From Xestospongia bergquistia (Eukaryota > Porifera > Demospongiae > Haplosclerida > Petrosiidae), in the NCBI GenBank assembly GCA_963965975.1, contig OZ014422.1:5479155-5543154 (forward strand): a stretch of DNA of 64,000 nt, written 5' to 3'. A program made the position numbers and the translations under genes. The notes beneath the pieces were generated by a model that saw nothing but the letters and a program-made list of their open reading frames with translations, did no database searches and was not told the origin of the DNA. Of this stretch, positions 50,601 to 62,560 are shown piece after piece (positions within the stretch are counted from its first letter, which is position 1; the number at the start of each line of letters is the position of its first letter).

Positions 50601-51181
50601 CAATTACTAACAACTACTGGTCTTGAGATAAGGGGATAATTTTACCACTGAGCTAATTAATAAAATTTTCAAAGTGACATACATATGTTGTTAAAATTGA
50701 TGATTTTTTTGTTTGATTATAGTCCTTTTCAATAAAGAAGACAATGAAGATTATAACATTCATGAAGATACTCTTAATCAAAGTGAGTTTATGATTAAGT
50801 GTTTATTTTATTTAATATAGCATCTTGGAACATGATATGTGTAATTCTAACAAGTGTTGACAATTGAAATATCGTTATATTTTCTTATTTTGTATAGCAC
50901 ACTATTCAGATATAATGGAGGATATACAAGAAATAGCTGTTGATTATAAAAGACTAGCAGCTGCTTTAAAGTTACCAATTGCTACAGTAAGAGCTATTGA
51001 ATATCATCGTAGAAATTGTCCTCCTTGGAATGCTCTAAGTGATGTCATTACTGAATGGTTAAAGTGGAACTGTGATTGTAAGACTTCAGAGGGATATCCT
51101 AACAGACGATGGTTAGTAAATGCTGTGAAATCTATTAACAATGAACTTGGTACTAGATTAGAAGAAAAATATAATGTTTAG
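44646..51181 (+). CDS. Array copy 3: CAP-Gly-like / pseudo-caspase / Roc-COR-like GTPase / second Death-domain type
   Basis: Exons 44646-44684, 45305-45363, 45579-45798, 46879-47722, 47778-49841, 50219-50275, 50723-50782 and 50898-51181 give 1208 aa. The N-terminus MGQRQSKQ fits an N-myristoylation motif (Gly2, Ser6, Lys7). The CAP-Gly-like and caspase-like parts are as in copy 1 but with loop changes (SGG at the catalytic His position, IDINRR at the Cys position). GTPase and COR-like parts are almost identical to copy 1. After exon 5 the C-terminus is new: two short acidic exons with similar wording (LNQEDNDIQEDIL and FNKEDNEDYNIHEDTLNQ), then a different Death-like domain (DYKRLAAALKLPIATVRAIE, GYPNRRWLVNAVKSINN). 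The swap point lies in intron 5 near 49943, where similarity to copy 2 stops. Confidence 0.85.
45390..45403. promoter_or_regulatory. Perfect 14-bp palindrome, X-box-like (copy 3, intron 2)
   Basis: GTTACTATAGTAAC, same position as in copies 1 and 2. Confidence 0.4.
45977..46533. mobile_element. Non-autonomous TIR element (MITE-like), copy 3 intron 3
   Basis: About 557 bp, the same element at the same place as in copy 2. Here the right terminal repeat reads AGATTGGGAAAGTTTCG on the other strand, nearly the perfect partner of the left end. It was carried along by duplication, not inserted anew. Confidence 0.8.
50005..50027. repeat. (TA)n microsatellite
   Basis: A pure TA run in intron 5 of copy 3, close to the place where similarity to copy 2 ends. 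Confidence 0.85.
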
Positions 51182-51962
51182 AACATAGTAACATGACTGT
51201 GTTATCTCCTTTGTTTTGTTAAAGTTTTGTTTATTAAGAACTTGGTTTTGTTTAAAGATGTTTCTATTTTCAGAAATCCTATTTGAGGACTTTAAATATT
51301 TATGTAATTGAATATTTGGTGGAAAAGAGTGTTTTTACCATTTAAAAATAACCACTAATTAACAACATATTATATACCTGATTACATCTGTGATGTGTGG
51401 GAGTGGTTAACACTTTTAGTACGTGTACAATGACCCTCAGTTCTATTTATAGTAACACTAACTATTAATATCACTATAATATAATAGATAAATCTTGTAT
51501 ATTCTACAACTTTATATAGAGAGTTATGACACTATATATGAAGTGAGCTGATGTCATTATTAACTGTTCTATTATAATAACTACAGACATTATATTAGTC
51601 TTATCTCCTCCTCCTTTAATAATCCATTACCTACTATTAATAAGATCATCATTGCTCTCTTTATACTAAAGTATGATCACTTTATATATATCAGTCAGTA
51701 AGACTCTGTCAAAGTATCTACTGACACTATATCATTATATGTTCATATGATATCAGTCTATTTTATATTATGTACAGTTCAGTTACTGTATACATAAAAT
51801 GATATTTATATGTGTGTACATGTAATAAGAGTGTATTAAATATTATATATGTATTATGTATATTAGGTCTTTATACATTATAATATGTATTTGTTGAATT
51901 ATTGTCAAATTTTAAATAAACTAGAAAAAAAGTTTAAAATTATACAGTTAATTTTTATAGAA
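51182..51962. other. 3' flank of copy 3
   Basis: AT-rich; most of it is matched by 58561-59345 behind copy 4, so it is part of the duplicated unit. No coding content seen. Confidence 0.6.
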
Positions 51963-52443
51963 TCAATCAACTCTTATATTATTATAATACAGATCTTGAA
52001 CAAGATCTGGTTTAAATATATCTTCATATGATCTACTCTCAAAACAACTTTCCCATGACAAATTAAGAACAGCTGCTGGAGCTTAATAAAATAATACCAT
52101 AGACAATCGATTATATTATATTCCTGTTATTATTAGTATTAATTAAACCCTACTGTTAAATTAATAATAAACTAGTCATATATAGAGTGATAGACAATAG
52201 ATCTTGTCATAATTCATTAGTTAAGTGTGGTTACTAATATTAATTAATTTATTTATTTATTAATAATTAATTATAGTTAGTGCAGTAATATTATACTTAC
52301 TAATCCTAATTGAGCTAATGTAGCTGTATCTTCTAGTAATGATGTCTGTAAGAAGACAAAACTAAACTGTTGAGTTGGATCAATGATAGAATTAGACACC
52401 ATTTGTCTAACTTCTGATAATGGATCTTTTGGATAGAATACAC
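51963..52443 (-). pseudogene. Broken UBX-domain gene fragment (TUG/ASPSCR1-like)
   Basis: On the minus strand an exon-like segment 52301-52443 encodes a UBX-type sequence (FYPKDPLSEVRQMVSN, then LEDTATLAQLGL). A second segment at 52081 downwards continues it (PAAVLNLSWESCFESRSYED) to a stop at 51963-51965. Together they resemble the C-terminal UBX domain of TUG/ASPSCR1 (FFRPSETVGDLRDF, then FPAALVHL). The GTAAGT donor and the AG acceptor between them do not restore the frame: the match needs one extra base. No further exons lie upstream before copy 4. I read it as a decayed fragment carried in by rearrangement; a functional exon pair with odd splicing is the alternative. Confidence 0.55.
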
Positions 52444-52598
52444 CTGTAATAAATGAGAGTACATTAGTTAATATCATCTAGTATTACAATGATTTATTAT
52501 GTTGCTATTTATAATAATAAAGAAATGTCTCACTTTAATGAGATCTCATTTTAACATTAACATAATAGAGTGTCTATTATCAGTACATTAATCATATC

Positions 52599-52612
52599 GT
52601 TACTATAGTAAC
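52599..52612. promoter_or_regulatory. Extra 14-bp palindrome at the left edge of unit 4
   Basis: GTTACTATAGTAAC again, but here immediately at the point where similarity to unit 3 begins (AACTTATTTAAATATCAG). Its position at a unit boundary hints at recombination between palindrome copies; this is speculative. Confidence 0.4.
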
Positions 52613-52649
52613 AACTTATTTAAATATCAGTAACATCCATCTTTTGCGA

Positions 52650-52664
52650 TGACTGGGTGTGGCT
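52650..52664 (+). promoter_or_regulatory. Conserved promoter block, copy 4
   Basis: TGACTGGGTGTGGCT, 100 bases before the start codon of copy 4. Confidence 0.4.
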
Positions 52665-52749
52665 CACTTTAATATCGACCTTTTGCTTCGACCCTTGTCT
52701 TCATACTGACCATTCTTTTTGATTCTTTATCTTATTATAGTATGTTGAA

Positions 52750-55700
52750 ATGGGTCAGCGACAGAGCAAGCAAGATAAACCTGCTAATGTAAGTTTTCTA
52801 TATATAGTGTATCAGTTAGTGCTATCTTATGAAGAAGATATGACTAACTGATTCAAAGTTGAGAACTTGAGTTAGTCAGTGTTACTAGCTAAGTTTCATT
52901 GTCAAGACTGTTGTAAATATTGTAAATGCTGTAACTCAGCTGAATGTAGATTTATAAGCAGCCACAACCCAACTCAAATTTATATTAAATCCTATAATAT
53001 CTTTATACAACTCTTACCATAGTACAGTAGGTAATTTGCTGTATATAGTTATTGTATTAGGAAGTGGAAATCAGTATTATCATGATATATATAACAAAAT
53101 ATTAACATTCTGTCATATATATATACACTCTTTGTCTATCCATATATATTATTTGAGAATAACCATTAACTAAACGTTATAACTCGTAGTCATTCTCAAT
53201 GTGAATAGGATATAATAATCTGTAGTTTCCCCATAGAAGTGGGAGGGGTTGAGTAGATAATTCCTTTGTAGTCCTTCATTTTAACATTAAGTAATTACTG
53301 ATGTATAGTCTAAATGTTTTTATCATAGATAATATTAGTTTATGACTTCATTTATAACTTTATATCATAGTTATTAGTTCTATATCATTATAGACTGATG
53401 ATCATTATGTTGTTAAGAAGAATGTTACATATCAAGTACCTACTACTACACAGTAAGTACCAGTATATATAAGATGACTAATGAGATGTTACTATAGTAA
53501 CAATATGTATCATCCTTGTATAGAGAGTATTAATAGAGTGTTCCAATTAGAAATATTAATAATATATAATGATGTAGTACTTAGTACATGTTGTATACTG
53601 CAATATAACAGACAAAGTATATACCATCTACTATATCCTCTATAATGTATTATATGATGACTGATATTATCTTGTATTGTCAGACTATCAGTGTCTTTGC
53701 CATTCATTGATGAACCCATCCTTCTCTCTGTGGGAGATAGAGTATTTATACCAGTAGAGCTTTGGAAGTATGTAGCTGGATTGGTTAATAAATGGAAAGG
53801 AGCTCCTTGGTTATCATCTAATCTACGTGAAGTTAATATCACTGGTACAGTGAGATGGCTAGGAACATTACCTCCTGTTGGTGACAGTCAATATTTTGCT
53901 GGAATAGAAACAGTGAGTATATATACATGTATTGGTAATGTTCACTGACTAAGTCTCATATCACTAGTAGTTTGAGTTTGATGTTATATGTTGTAATTTT
54001 AATCAGTTTTAGTTTTAAAGATTATCTCACATGTAGTAATAAGTAATAACTGATGTGTGTTTGAATGTTGAGATCATATAATATAATGTTAGATTGGGAA
54101 ACTTTTGCGTTACAAAGTTTCATGTTTAAAATTAACATGTTAAAAAAATTTCGGACACAAGAGGCGTTTACGAAAATTTATTAATTCCTAAATTTGCAAC
54201 ATGTAACACATTGAACAAGAGTATGGTATAGATTATTTTATTCATGTATATAATTCGAAAAAAGAAATGCAAGGCAGCAGTAACATCATGATGACTAGCG
54301 TATTTACCAACTTTAGCTCGTATGCCTGAACTTTACAGCTGATAAGGTCCACATTTTCTGGACACACTTTAATTTCATGGCCTTCCTAACTTTATCATTT
54401 ACCTGAGCAATTGCCTGTGGCTGTATGGAGGATGATAGAACCTTTTGGATAATCTGTAAGTTTCAGATATCTCAAAAGAGCTATCTTAGTTGTATCTATA
54501 CTCTCTACACTTCAAACACTTCCTACACCACCACATAACATGTGGACTACATATCATAAATATTTCAATGTATAATAATTTAAGTGTAATTAATTTTATT
54601 ACATTGTCCAACATTCAAACTTTTTTTAACAACGAAACTTTCCCGATCTATGATATATACAAATTAAGAATGATATTTCAAGTCTGGACTTAAAGATTAT
54701 TTACCTAATAGATTTATTTTATTAACAATGACATTTTATATACATAATGTTATAATTGAGTAATTAAAAGCAGATGTTAAGTCACTTCTATTAATATTTC
54801 TACAAATTAATATCCTCTTTATTAAATGTTAATAATTTAACTATATCATTAACAAATAACAAACTCATTTAAATGTTATAATGTACTAGATCATTGTAAT
54901 AACAATGATATCTCCTAGGTGATCAGATATATGTATAGTAATTAATATAGAGTGTAAAACTTTATATCATAATTTCCTCTGTTATCTTTTAACAGGATGC
55001 TCAAGTTGTTACAGATATTAAGTACCCTAGTGGTTGCTATGGTGATGTTTCTTGTTTTACTTGTCCTAAAGGACATGGAGTTTTCCTTCCTGTGGAGTTT
55101 GTTGTCCGTTACTCTAAAAATCTAAAAGAGATACCAACACCAGCTTATCCTATGAATGCTAGACCACATGGTATTGCATTGGTTGTTGTAAAGGAAAATC
55201 TTCCTGATGGTCGTCTATACAGAGGAGGACAAGGTAATTCTTCAAAGTTAACAAGTATTTTCCAGTACTTACAATATTCAGTTCAACACCAAACTGATGT
55301 TACTAGTACACAAATGATACAACTAGTGGAAGAGATAGCTAGTATGGATCACACAACTTATGACAGCTTTGTCTGTTGTATATCATATGATGGACGTAAT
55401 GACCACTATATGTATTGTAATGATCGTTGTTTTGTCAATATCTATGAACTAGTAGACAAAGTACAGCAGTGTCCTACACTTCAAGGAAAACCAAAACTAT
55501 TTTTCATTGATATTAATCGACTTCACTATAAACAAGCTCCTCCACCTACTCCATACAAGATTGGATCAGATACATTCATATTGTGGTCAACTCAAAGAGG
55601 AAAGAAAACTAGTGGCACTACAAAAGGTAGCATTTTTATAAAAGCTTTAGAGGTTGTCCTCAAATTCAAATCGAAACATCTTGACCTCCTGTCAATGGCA

Positions 55701-58560
55701 ACAATTGAAGTACCTACTATTATCAGTATAATTCCTCCATACATTTCCAAAACAACAGGAATGATTTCAGGACAATGTAGTGAAGTTGAGTCTCAATTAA
55801 AATATAAAGTTTTCTTTTTTAATGAAGTTGAAGTACCTGGTAAGTATACTACACTATTTGTTATCTCATTATATGATCACTGATTGTTTTATAGATTATT
55901 CTGGTTTACTGGATCATGCCCTCAATGAAGGTTATGTCATTGTTAAGTGGACTAAACTCACTCTCTGCGGTCCTCCTGGGTCTGGAAAGTCATCTGTTAT
56001 AAAGCTCCTACTCAATGAACCTCCACCTTACACTCATGACAGTACACCAGTGACTACAGCACCTGAAGTAAGAAAGGTAGACATCACTAGTATGACAACA
56101 TTAGGTGATCGGTCTATTCAATGTTGGAATAAAGTAGATTATGAGTCTCTTAAAGGAATGGTCGCTCAAACAATGAAAGTAGGATTGAAGACTAGAACAA
56201 TGATTACAGAAGAAGAAATTGAAATACTTGAAGATGATGTTGATCAAGATGTCAATGATGAAGATATTCATGTTACCTCTACAGTTACCACACCTACCAA
56301 AGAAAGTTCTCAGCCAAACAAAACACCTCTGTCATCTCCATCAACACAGGAGGTAGTTCAACTCTTACCTATTGTACAGAAGTCTCCTGCTCTATATGAA
56401 ACACACTGGATCTACTGTGTAGATTCAGGTGGTCAGGCTGCATTTATAGATATTGCTCCAGCATTATTACATTATAATCCAGTCAATATTCTCACACTCA
56501 AGCTAAATGAAAAGCTTAAAGACAAACCCAAGTTCTTTTTCAGTGTCAAAGGAGAGCGTATTGGTCAACCAGTTGAACGACAGATCACACATCTACAACT
56601 CCTTGAAGCATCATGTCGTTCATTAGTGTCTGTTAATCCACCTGATTTACGTAACATTTACATCAATCTTTCCCATAAAGAGCCTCACTTTATAGTACTG
56701 GGTACATATTTGGATAAGATTGATGAGTGTAGTGAGTCATTGGATGATAAAAATGGCATTCTCTGGTCAACTTTGGAGAGATTTAGTGAGATGATAGTAA
56801 GTTATCGTCAATCTGGTGAGATGATGATCTTTCCAATCAATGCTATTGCTCGAGGTGAAGAGGAGATTAAAATGGCTGATTTGATTCGTCGTAAGATATG
56901 TCAGTCTTACATAGAGGCAGAAATCCCAGCTCGATGGTTTTTATTCCAACTAGACTTAGACCAACTCCAGAAGACCTCTAAAACAAAGATTATTAGCAAG
57001 TCTGAATGTTTAAGACTTGGTGAGGCTCTCAAGATGGTTCCTCAAGACGTAGAGGCAGCCTTGATGTACTATCATGATCTTACCATCTTCCTGTACTTTC
57101 CTCAAGTCCTTCCCCATGTTGTATTTTTACATCCACAACCATTATTTGATAAGCTATCAGAGTTAATCAGTATCTCTTTTGCTGATGCCGTGGATCATTT
57201 AGAAGTTAAAGGTATCAATATTCCACCAGGTGCTCATAAACAACTCAAAACTGAAGGAATCTTTCAAAGAGAGTTACTGACATCAGTCTTGTCTCAAGGA
57301 TTCTCTCCAGAGTTCTCATCAGGCGATTTTCTTAAATTAATGGAGAATGTATTTATCATTGCTGCTTTACCTCAAGAAGGAAAGTATTTTATCCCTTGTG
57401 TTCTACCGACTACAACTCTCTCTGAGTCCTTGAAGTGTATTTTTAGTAAGAACACAGACCCTCTTGTTCTGACGTGGGGTATGTGTCCTCTACCTCAAGG
57501 ACTATTTCCTGCATTAGTTGTCAATCTCCTCCGTCTAAAATGTTCCATCAAGTTTGATCTCCAACCTTCAATACCAAGTAGCAATCTACAATATCGTAAT
57601 GCTATTCGTTTAACATGTACTGGTCTGGGAGGTGCAGTTCTATTAGTAGATGCTATTTACTGGTTAGAGATATATTACTCTGGTCCTGGAGAGAAATGCT
57701 ATATTATTCGAAAATCGATCAAAGAAGGAATTGATGCTGTTGTCAAGAAATTTCGATTTAAACCAATTCTTTCAATACCTCAAGAGAACTTTCATTGTAC
57801 AATACATAAAACAACTGATCATCTTTGTTGTCCAAACGATACAATGAAGAAAGTGACATGTTGTGATGATGGTGCTTCTGTAGATGATATTAACCCATTA
57901 CGTCAAGGTGTCTGGCTAAAAAGAACAGTTTGCAGTGAGCCAATTTTAGAACAAGGTTAGTACTAGTTATTGTGACACTTAGATATTTTGACTGCATGAT
58001 TATTGTAACAATTATACTGGTCCTGAGATAATAGGATAATTTTTACAATTTTTTAACTGAAATATGTTGTTAAAATTAATGATTTTTTTGTTTGATTATA
58101 GTCCTTCTCAATAAAGAAGACAATGAAGATTATAATATTCATAAAGATACTCTTAATCAAAGTGAGTTTATGATTAAGTGTTTATTTTATATAATATAAT
58201 ATCTTGGAATATGAAACGTGTAATTCTAACAAGTGTTGACAATTGAAATATTGTTATATTTTCTTATTTTGTATAGCACACTATTCAGATATAATGGAGG
58301 ACATACAAGAAATAGCTGTTGATTATAGAAGACTAGCAGCTGCTTTAAAGTTACCAATTGCTACAGTAAGAGCTATTGAATATCATCGTAGAAATTGTCA
58401 TCCTTGGGATGCTCTAAGTGATGTCATTACTGAGTGGTTAAAGCAGAACTGTGATTGTAAGACTTCAGAGGGATATCCTAACAGACGATGGTTAGTGAAT
58501 GCTGTGAAATCTATTAACAATGAACTTGGTACTAGATTAGAGACAGAGTACAATGTTTAA
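52750..58560 (+). CDS. Array copy 4: CAP-Gly-like / pseudo-caspase / Roc-COR-like GTPase / second Death-domain type
   Basis: Exons 52750-52788, 53394-53452, 53684-53912, 54996-55839, 55895-57955, 58102-58161 and 58277-58560 join to 1191 aa. The start MGQRQSKQ again fits N-myristoylation. The caspase-like part has YDG at the catalytic His site and IDINRL at the Cys site, so it is inactive. GTPase motifs (GPPGSGKS, DSGGQ, GTYLDK) are intact. The end of exon 5 differs from the other copies (KRTVCSEPILEQG for KEMVTDSPITDQG), and the first of the two acidic linker exons of copy 3 is missing, so a recombination or deletion joined exon 5 directly to the second linker. The Death-like domain is the copy 3 type (DYRRLAAALKLPIATVRAIE). 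Confidence 0.85.
53488..53501. promoter_or_regulatory. Perfect 14-bp palindrome, X-box-like (copy 4, intron 2)
   Basis: GTTACTATAGTAAC, same position as in the other copies. Confidence 0.4.
54091..54649. mobile_element. Non-autonomous TIR element (MITE-like), copy 4 intron 3
   Basis: About 559 bp, same site and same ends as in copies 2 and 3, with a few further substitutions (left end AGATTGGGAAACTTTTGCG). Confidence 0.8.
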
Positions 58561-60332
58561 AACATAGTAATATGATTGTGTTATCTCCTTTGTTTTGTTA
58601 AAGTTTTTGTTTATTAATAACTTATTTTTATTTGATTTAAGATGTTTCTATTTTCAGAAATTAAATTTGACTATTTTAAATATTTATGTAATTGAATATT
58701 TTAGTAGAAAAGAATGTTTTTATCATTTAAAAATAACCACTAATTAACAACATATTATATACCTGATTACATCTGTGATGTGTGGGAGTAGTTAACGTTT
58801 TTAGTATATGTACAAATGACCCTCAGTTCTATTTATAGTAACACTAACTATTAATATCACTATAATATAATAGATAGATCTTGTATATACTACAACTTCA
58901 TATATAGAGTTATGACACTATATATGAAGTGAACTGAAGTCATTATTAACTGTTCTATTATAATAACTACAAACATTCTCTTCCTCCTTTAGTAATCCAT
59001 TATTATCTTACTTACTCTTAGTAAGATAATCATTGCTCTCTTTATACTCAAGTATGATTACTTTATATATCAATCAGTAAGACTCTGTTAAAGTATATAA
59101 CATTATATATGTTCATATAATACAGTATCAGTCTATTTTATATTATGTACAGTTCAATACTGTATATATAAATGATATTTATATGTGTGTACATGTAATA
59201 AGAGTGTATAAAATATTATATATGTATTATATATATTAGATCTTTATATGATAATTATATAGCTCCATTTAGTACATGTATCTGTTGAATTATTATCAAA
59301 TTTAAAATAAACAAAAAATCTTTTTAAATTGCACAGTTAAATTTATAGAATCAAACAGCTCTTACATTACAATATCATTAAAGACCTTGTATTCTTTGAA
59401 CAATTATATATATACATCAGAGTTGTATAATTATAATAGTTGAAATTATTAAACTAAAGTTGTTAATTCAGTTGAGTTTATGATTACAGTATAAAGTAAT
59501 TTTCTCAAGATTTTATGATATGGAGTAGAGAAAACACACTTGTTATGATATATGATGAGCATAATATTATTTGACATGATTCATGAAGTCAACAATACAA
59601 GATTATTTTATTTACTCTTGTGATTTTATTAGTAGAAATATTGTTATGAAGTGTTTCACCAATGATTCTAATAGATGTAATCACATCTTATTTTGCTTGA
59701 AATAATGATGACAGATCTAATGTGGTATTAATAAAGGCTAAATGAGTACTGACAACATCTGTGAACATTTTGGATTTGTGTACTGTATATTATCAGCAAT
59801 CAGCTTTACGCTTCAAGATTATGTCTTCAAATTTAATGAATCAAGTCAGTGAACTTCTCCAGGATGACAGCCAATTTATTGACGAGGAAAGCCATGTTGG
59901 AACTATTAAATGTATCCTGGATTTTTTCATTGTGTAATAGAAGTGGTCCTAGGGGACCGTAGTTGAACTAAAAATTTTCCGGGGGCCAAAAACGGCACTG
60001 TAAGTTAAGTGGCCGTAGGAGTGTCATTTGCGGTCTGCTTTAGTCTTCTTCTTATCTGGTAAGATATATCTGTACACTCTTTATTACAGATTCTTATGGA
60101 TGCCTTATCTTAAACGTTCATATGAATAATGTTCAGGAGAAGGAAAAAATAGAGGAAGGTTCAAAAATTATGATTATTTCTAATTATTACATACTATCTC
60201 CAATTTTGTCGCATTTGGTGTTCCATAGGATCTCCTATTAACACTGACTGAGTTTACAACTAATCCCTATCTCTCATTACAGTCAAGTTCAACTCTTGAT
60301 TCTGTTGTAGTTAACATATTGAAGACTGAGAT
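58561..60332. other. Spacer between copy 4 and the MSP-domain gene
   Basis: 58561-59345 repeats the 3' flank of copy 3. From there the sequence is unique and AT-rich. A short open frame lies at 59821-59937. At about 59945-60059 there is a local GC-richer patch (CCGGGGGCC within it) ending in CTG|GTAAGA, and at about 60282 an acceptor CATTACAG, which together suggest a 5' untranslated exon of the MSP-domain gene that starts at 60333. Confidence 0.45.
59821..59937 (+). CDS. Small open frame of unknown nature (38 codons)
   Basis: ATG to TAA, beginning MSSNLMNQVSELLQDDSQF and continuing with EESHVGTIKCI. The last part looks slightly like the start of a CAP-Gly domain (VGTIKxIG type), and a GT follows the AAAT codon, so it may be the remains of a first exon. 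No further exon was found. Treat as hypothetical. Confidence 0.25.
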   Translation: MSSNLMNQVSELLQDDSQFIDEESHVGTIKCILDFFIV

Positions 60333-62426
60333 ATGACTACTACAACACCACAAATATTAGAACTTGATCCACCCATTGAGCTAACATTTCAAGGTAAGTT
60401 CTCCTTTCAAATCAATGATGAATTATTGATGAGTTAACACAATTATTATGTGGATGTTATTTTAATACATTTTGAATGTGTGCTTAACATTCTTGTGTAT
60501 ACCTCTTACAGTTGCCAACACCAACATTACTCTAACCCTATTTGTCTCTACATAATACTGTGACATAAATTATTGTTTTAAACACACTCTACATTGAGGA
60601 CACTTGTTCTTTGTATTAAGGTAGCAGATAACATAAGATGACAATGAAGAATTGACCAGATAATTTAGAAAATTTTTGTTAACACTTACGATTAATATTA
60701 GATATTTATTGAGAATTTAATCAAAGAAGTTTTTATTTATGGAATTGTTAATATTTTATTAAGCTGAACAATCAGTGATTACAAAGATTATAATATTATT
60801 ATTAAATCATTATTTGTTTGTGCTGCCAACAAAGGAAAGCCTCAATATCCCATAAGAGGAGGTATTATTAAATGTTTTGATCATAATTACAGTAATAATG
60901 TTCATGAAGAGCATTGACAAAAAGTGCACAAGAACATCTGACATGTTGTTAGCTCGTCTACTTTCACACAATATTTTTCACCCACACTCAAAATTAATTT
61001 TAGCCTTACTATAACACTGTGGACAGTTTGTGATTATTAATAGTATACATAGTCATGCCAAACTGTCATAATAATTGTTATATTTATTTAAATATTAAAT
61101 TGTCTAATAATTAAAGGATTATTCTCTTTTCTAATGTTTTAGGTCCATTCTCAAAGGTTGTCGAAACCAAGCTCACACTTCGTAACCCCTCTAACAATAG
61201 GGTGGGGTTTAAAATGAAGGGCACTGTTCCTAAACAATATAATGTCACACCTCATACTGGAGTCATTGTACCTCGTGGAGAACAGGAAATATCAGGTATC
61301 CTGTAATTACTAGTAATAGTAATAATAATATCAGGTATCCTGTAATTGTTAGTATTAGTAAGAGTACATTTAAGTGTGAACATTTCTTGTAATGTCTGTG
61401 GTTGATATATAGAGCTCAAAATTCAATGGTAGAAAAAATAATAAAATTCTACTCAAGCTGTCATTGTTATGTTACCAGAAGGTCACAGACATAAGAGAGC
61501 TCTTCCTTAGATTTTAAAATTTTAGTTAATATTACGTTATTCACGTTCTTCCTTTTATTTGTCTTTTCTCTTTATGCTACTGAGTGTGTCTATACAAAAT
61601 TATCAATTAATGAACCTACAACTTCACTAAGAAGGACTGTAGTCATTAACTGACTACTGTAATTTCATTGATTCTGTTTCCACTTTCAAACTGGAGTTAC
61701 ATAATCCTTTGCAAGGCTATATGAAAAGTAGTATCTTGAACAGTATGCTACTTTCATTTTATCATAGGAGATTAAATGCTTGTTCTACATGACTAGTCAG
61801 TGTAGTACTAATATAATCTAATAGTAATATGATAATAGTATAGTTGTAATATATTTCCTGCAAAGGAGATGAATAAAGTTAAGAGATCATCCAAATTATA
61901 AAATTTAACTCCGATATATACAATGGAACCTCTCATAAAGGACACCCTCTATATTCAGGACATATCTATAATTATACTAAAGACAATTTCTGTAGTGTCT
62001 ACTACAGTGATCATAATGTCAGAGAAGTTGAATTAAGATTCTCAATTCAATAGAACAGATACTATTTATCTATTAGCCATATATAAAATGTACAATAGAT
62101 ATTACATATATATTATATGTGTTTATAATATGACCCAGTAGCTACTATATTGTCTCCTTCATATATAGTTATGTTGCTACCAATGGATGAAGTGGCTGTA
62201 AAAGGATCTATTAAGCATAATTTTTTGGTCCAGTCATTGCATGTAGATGATGACCTTGCTGTTGAAGGTCTGGATACTGTTGTAAGAATTACTGAATACT
62301 AGTGTGACATTATTTAGAGAATTTTTTGTATTTCTATAATAGATGAAAAATGTTGATAAGAGGAAACTTATGAAATCAGAATTAAAGTGTCTGTTTATTG
62401 ATGCTGAAGTTCCGTCATCAAAACAA
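60333..62426 (+). CDS. MSP-domain protein of the VAP family, 3' part replaced by array copy 5
   Basis: VAP proteins are ER tail-anchored receptors that bind FFAT motifs through their MSP domain. Exons 60333-60393, 61143-61295, 62169-62281 and 62343-62426 encode 137 aa in phase: ILELDPPIELTFQG, then LTLRNPSNNRVGFKMKG, then VMLLPMDE and KHNFLVQSL, and LMKSELKCLF. These follow VAPA/VAPB through the whole MSP domain. In the FFAT pocket the KFM-type motif of VAP reads NFL here. The coiled coil and C-terminal membrane anchor are not seen. Exon 4 ends in phase 0 with a GTAATT donor, and the next acceptor is exon 2 of array copy 5, 134 bases on, also phase 0. A fusion transcript is therefore possible; otherwise the gene is truncated or its last exons lie beyond the window. 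Confidence 0.8.
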
Positions 62427-62560
62427 GTAATTAATTATTTAGTTCATTTAACATTAAGTAACTACTGATGTATAGTCTAAATATGTTTAGCATAGATAAT
62501 ATTAGTTTATGATTTCATTTATAACTTTATATCATAGTTATTAGTTCTATATCATTATAG

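Noticed and set aside
31626-58560. Array genes as active caspases
   Set aside because: Catalytic His and Cys are replaced in every readable copy.
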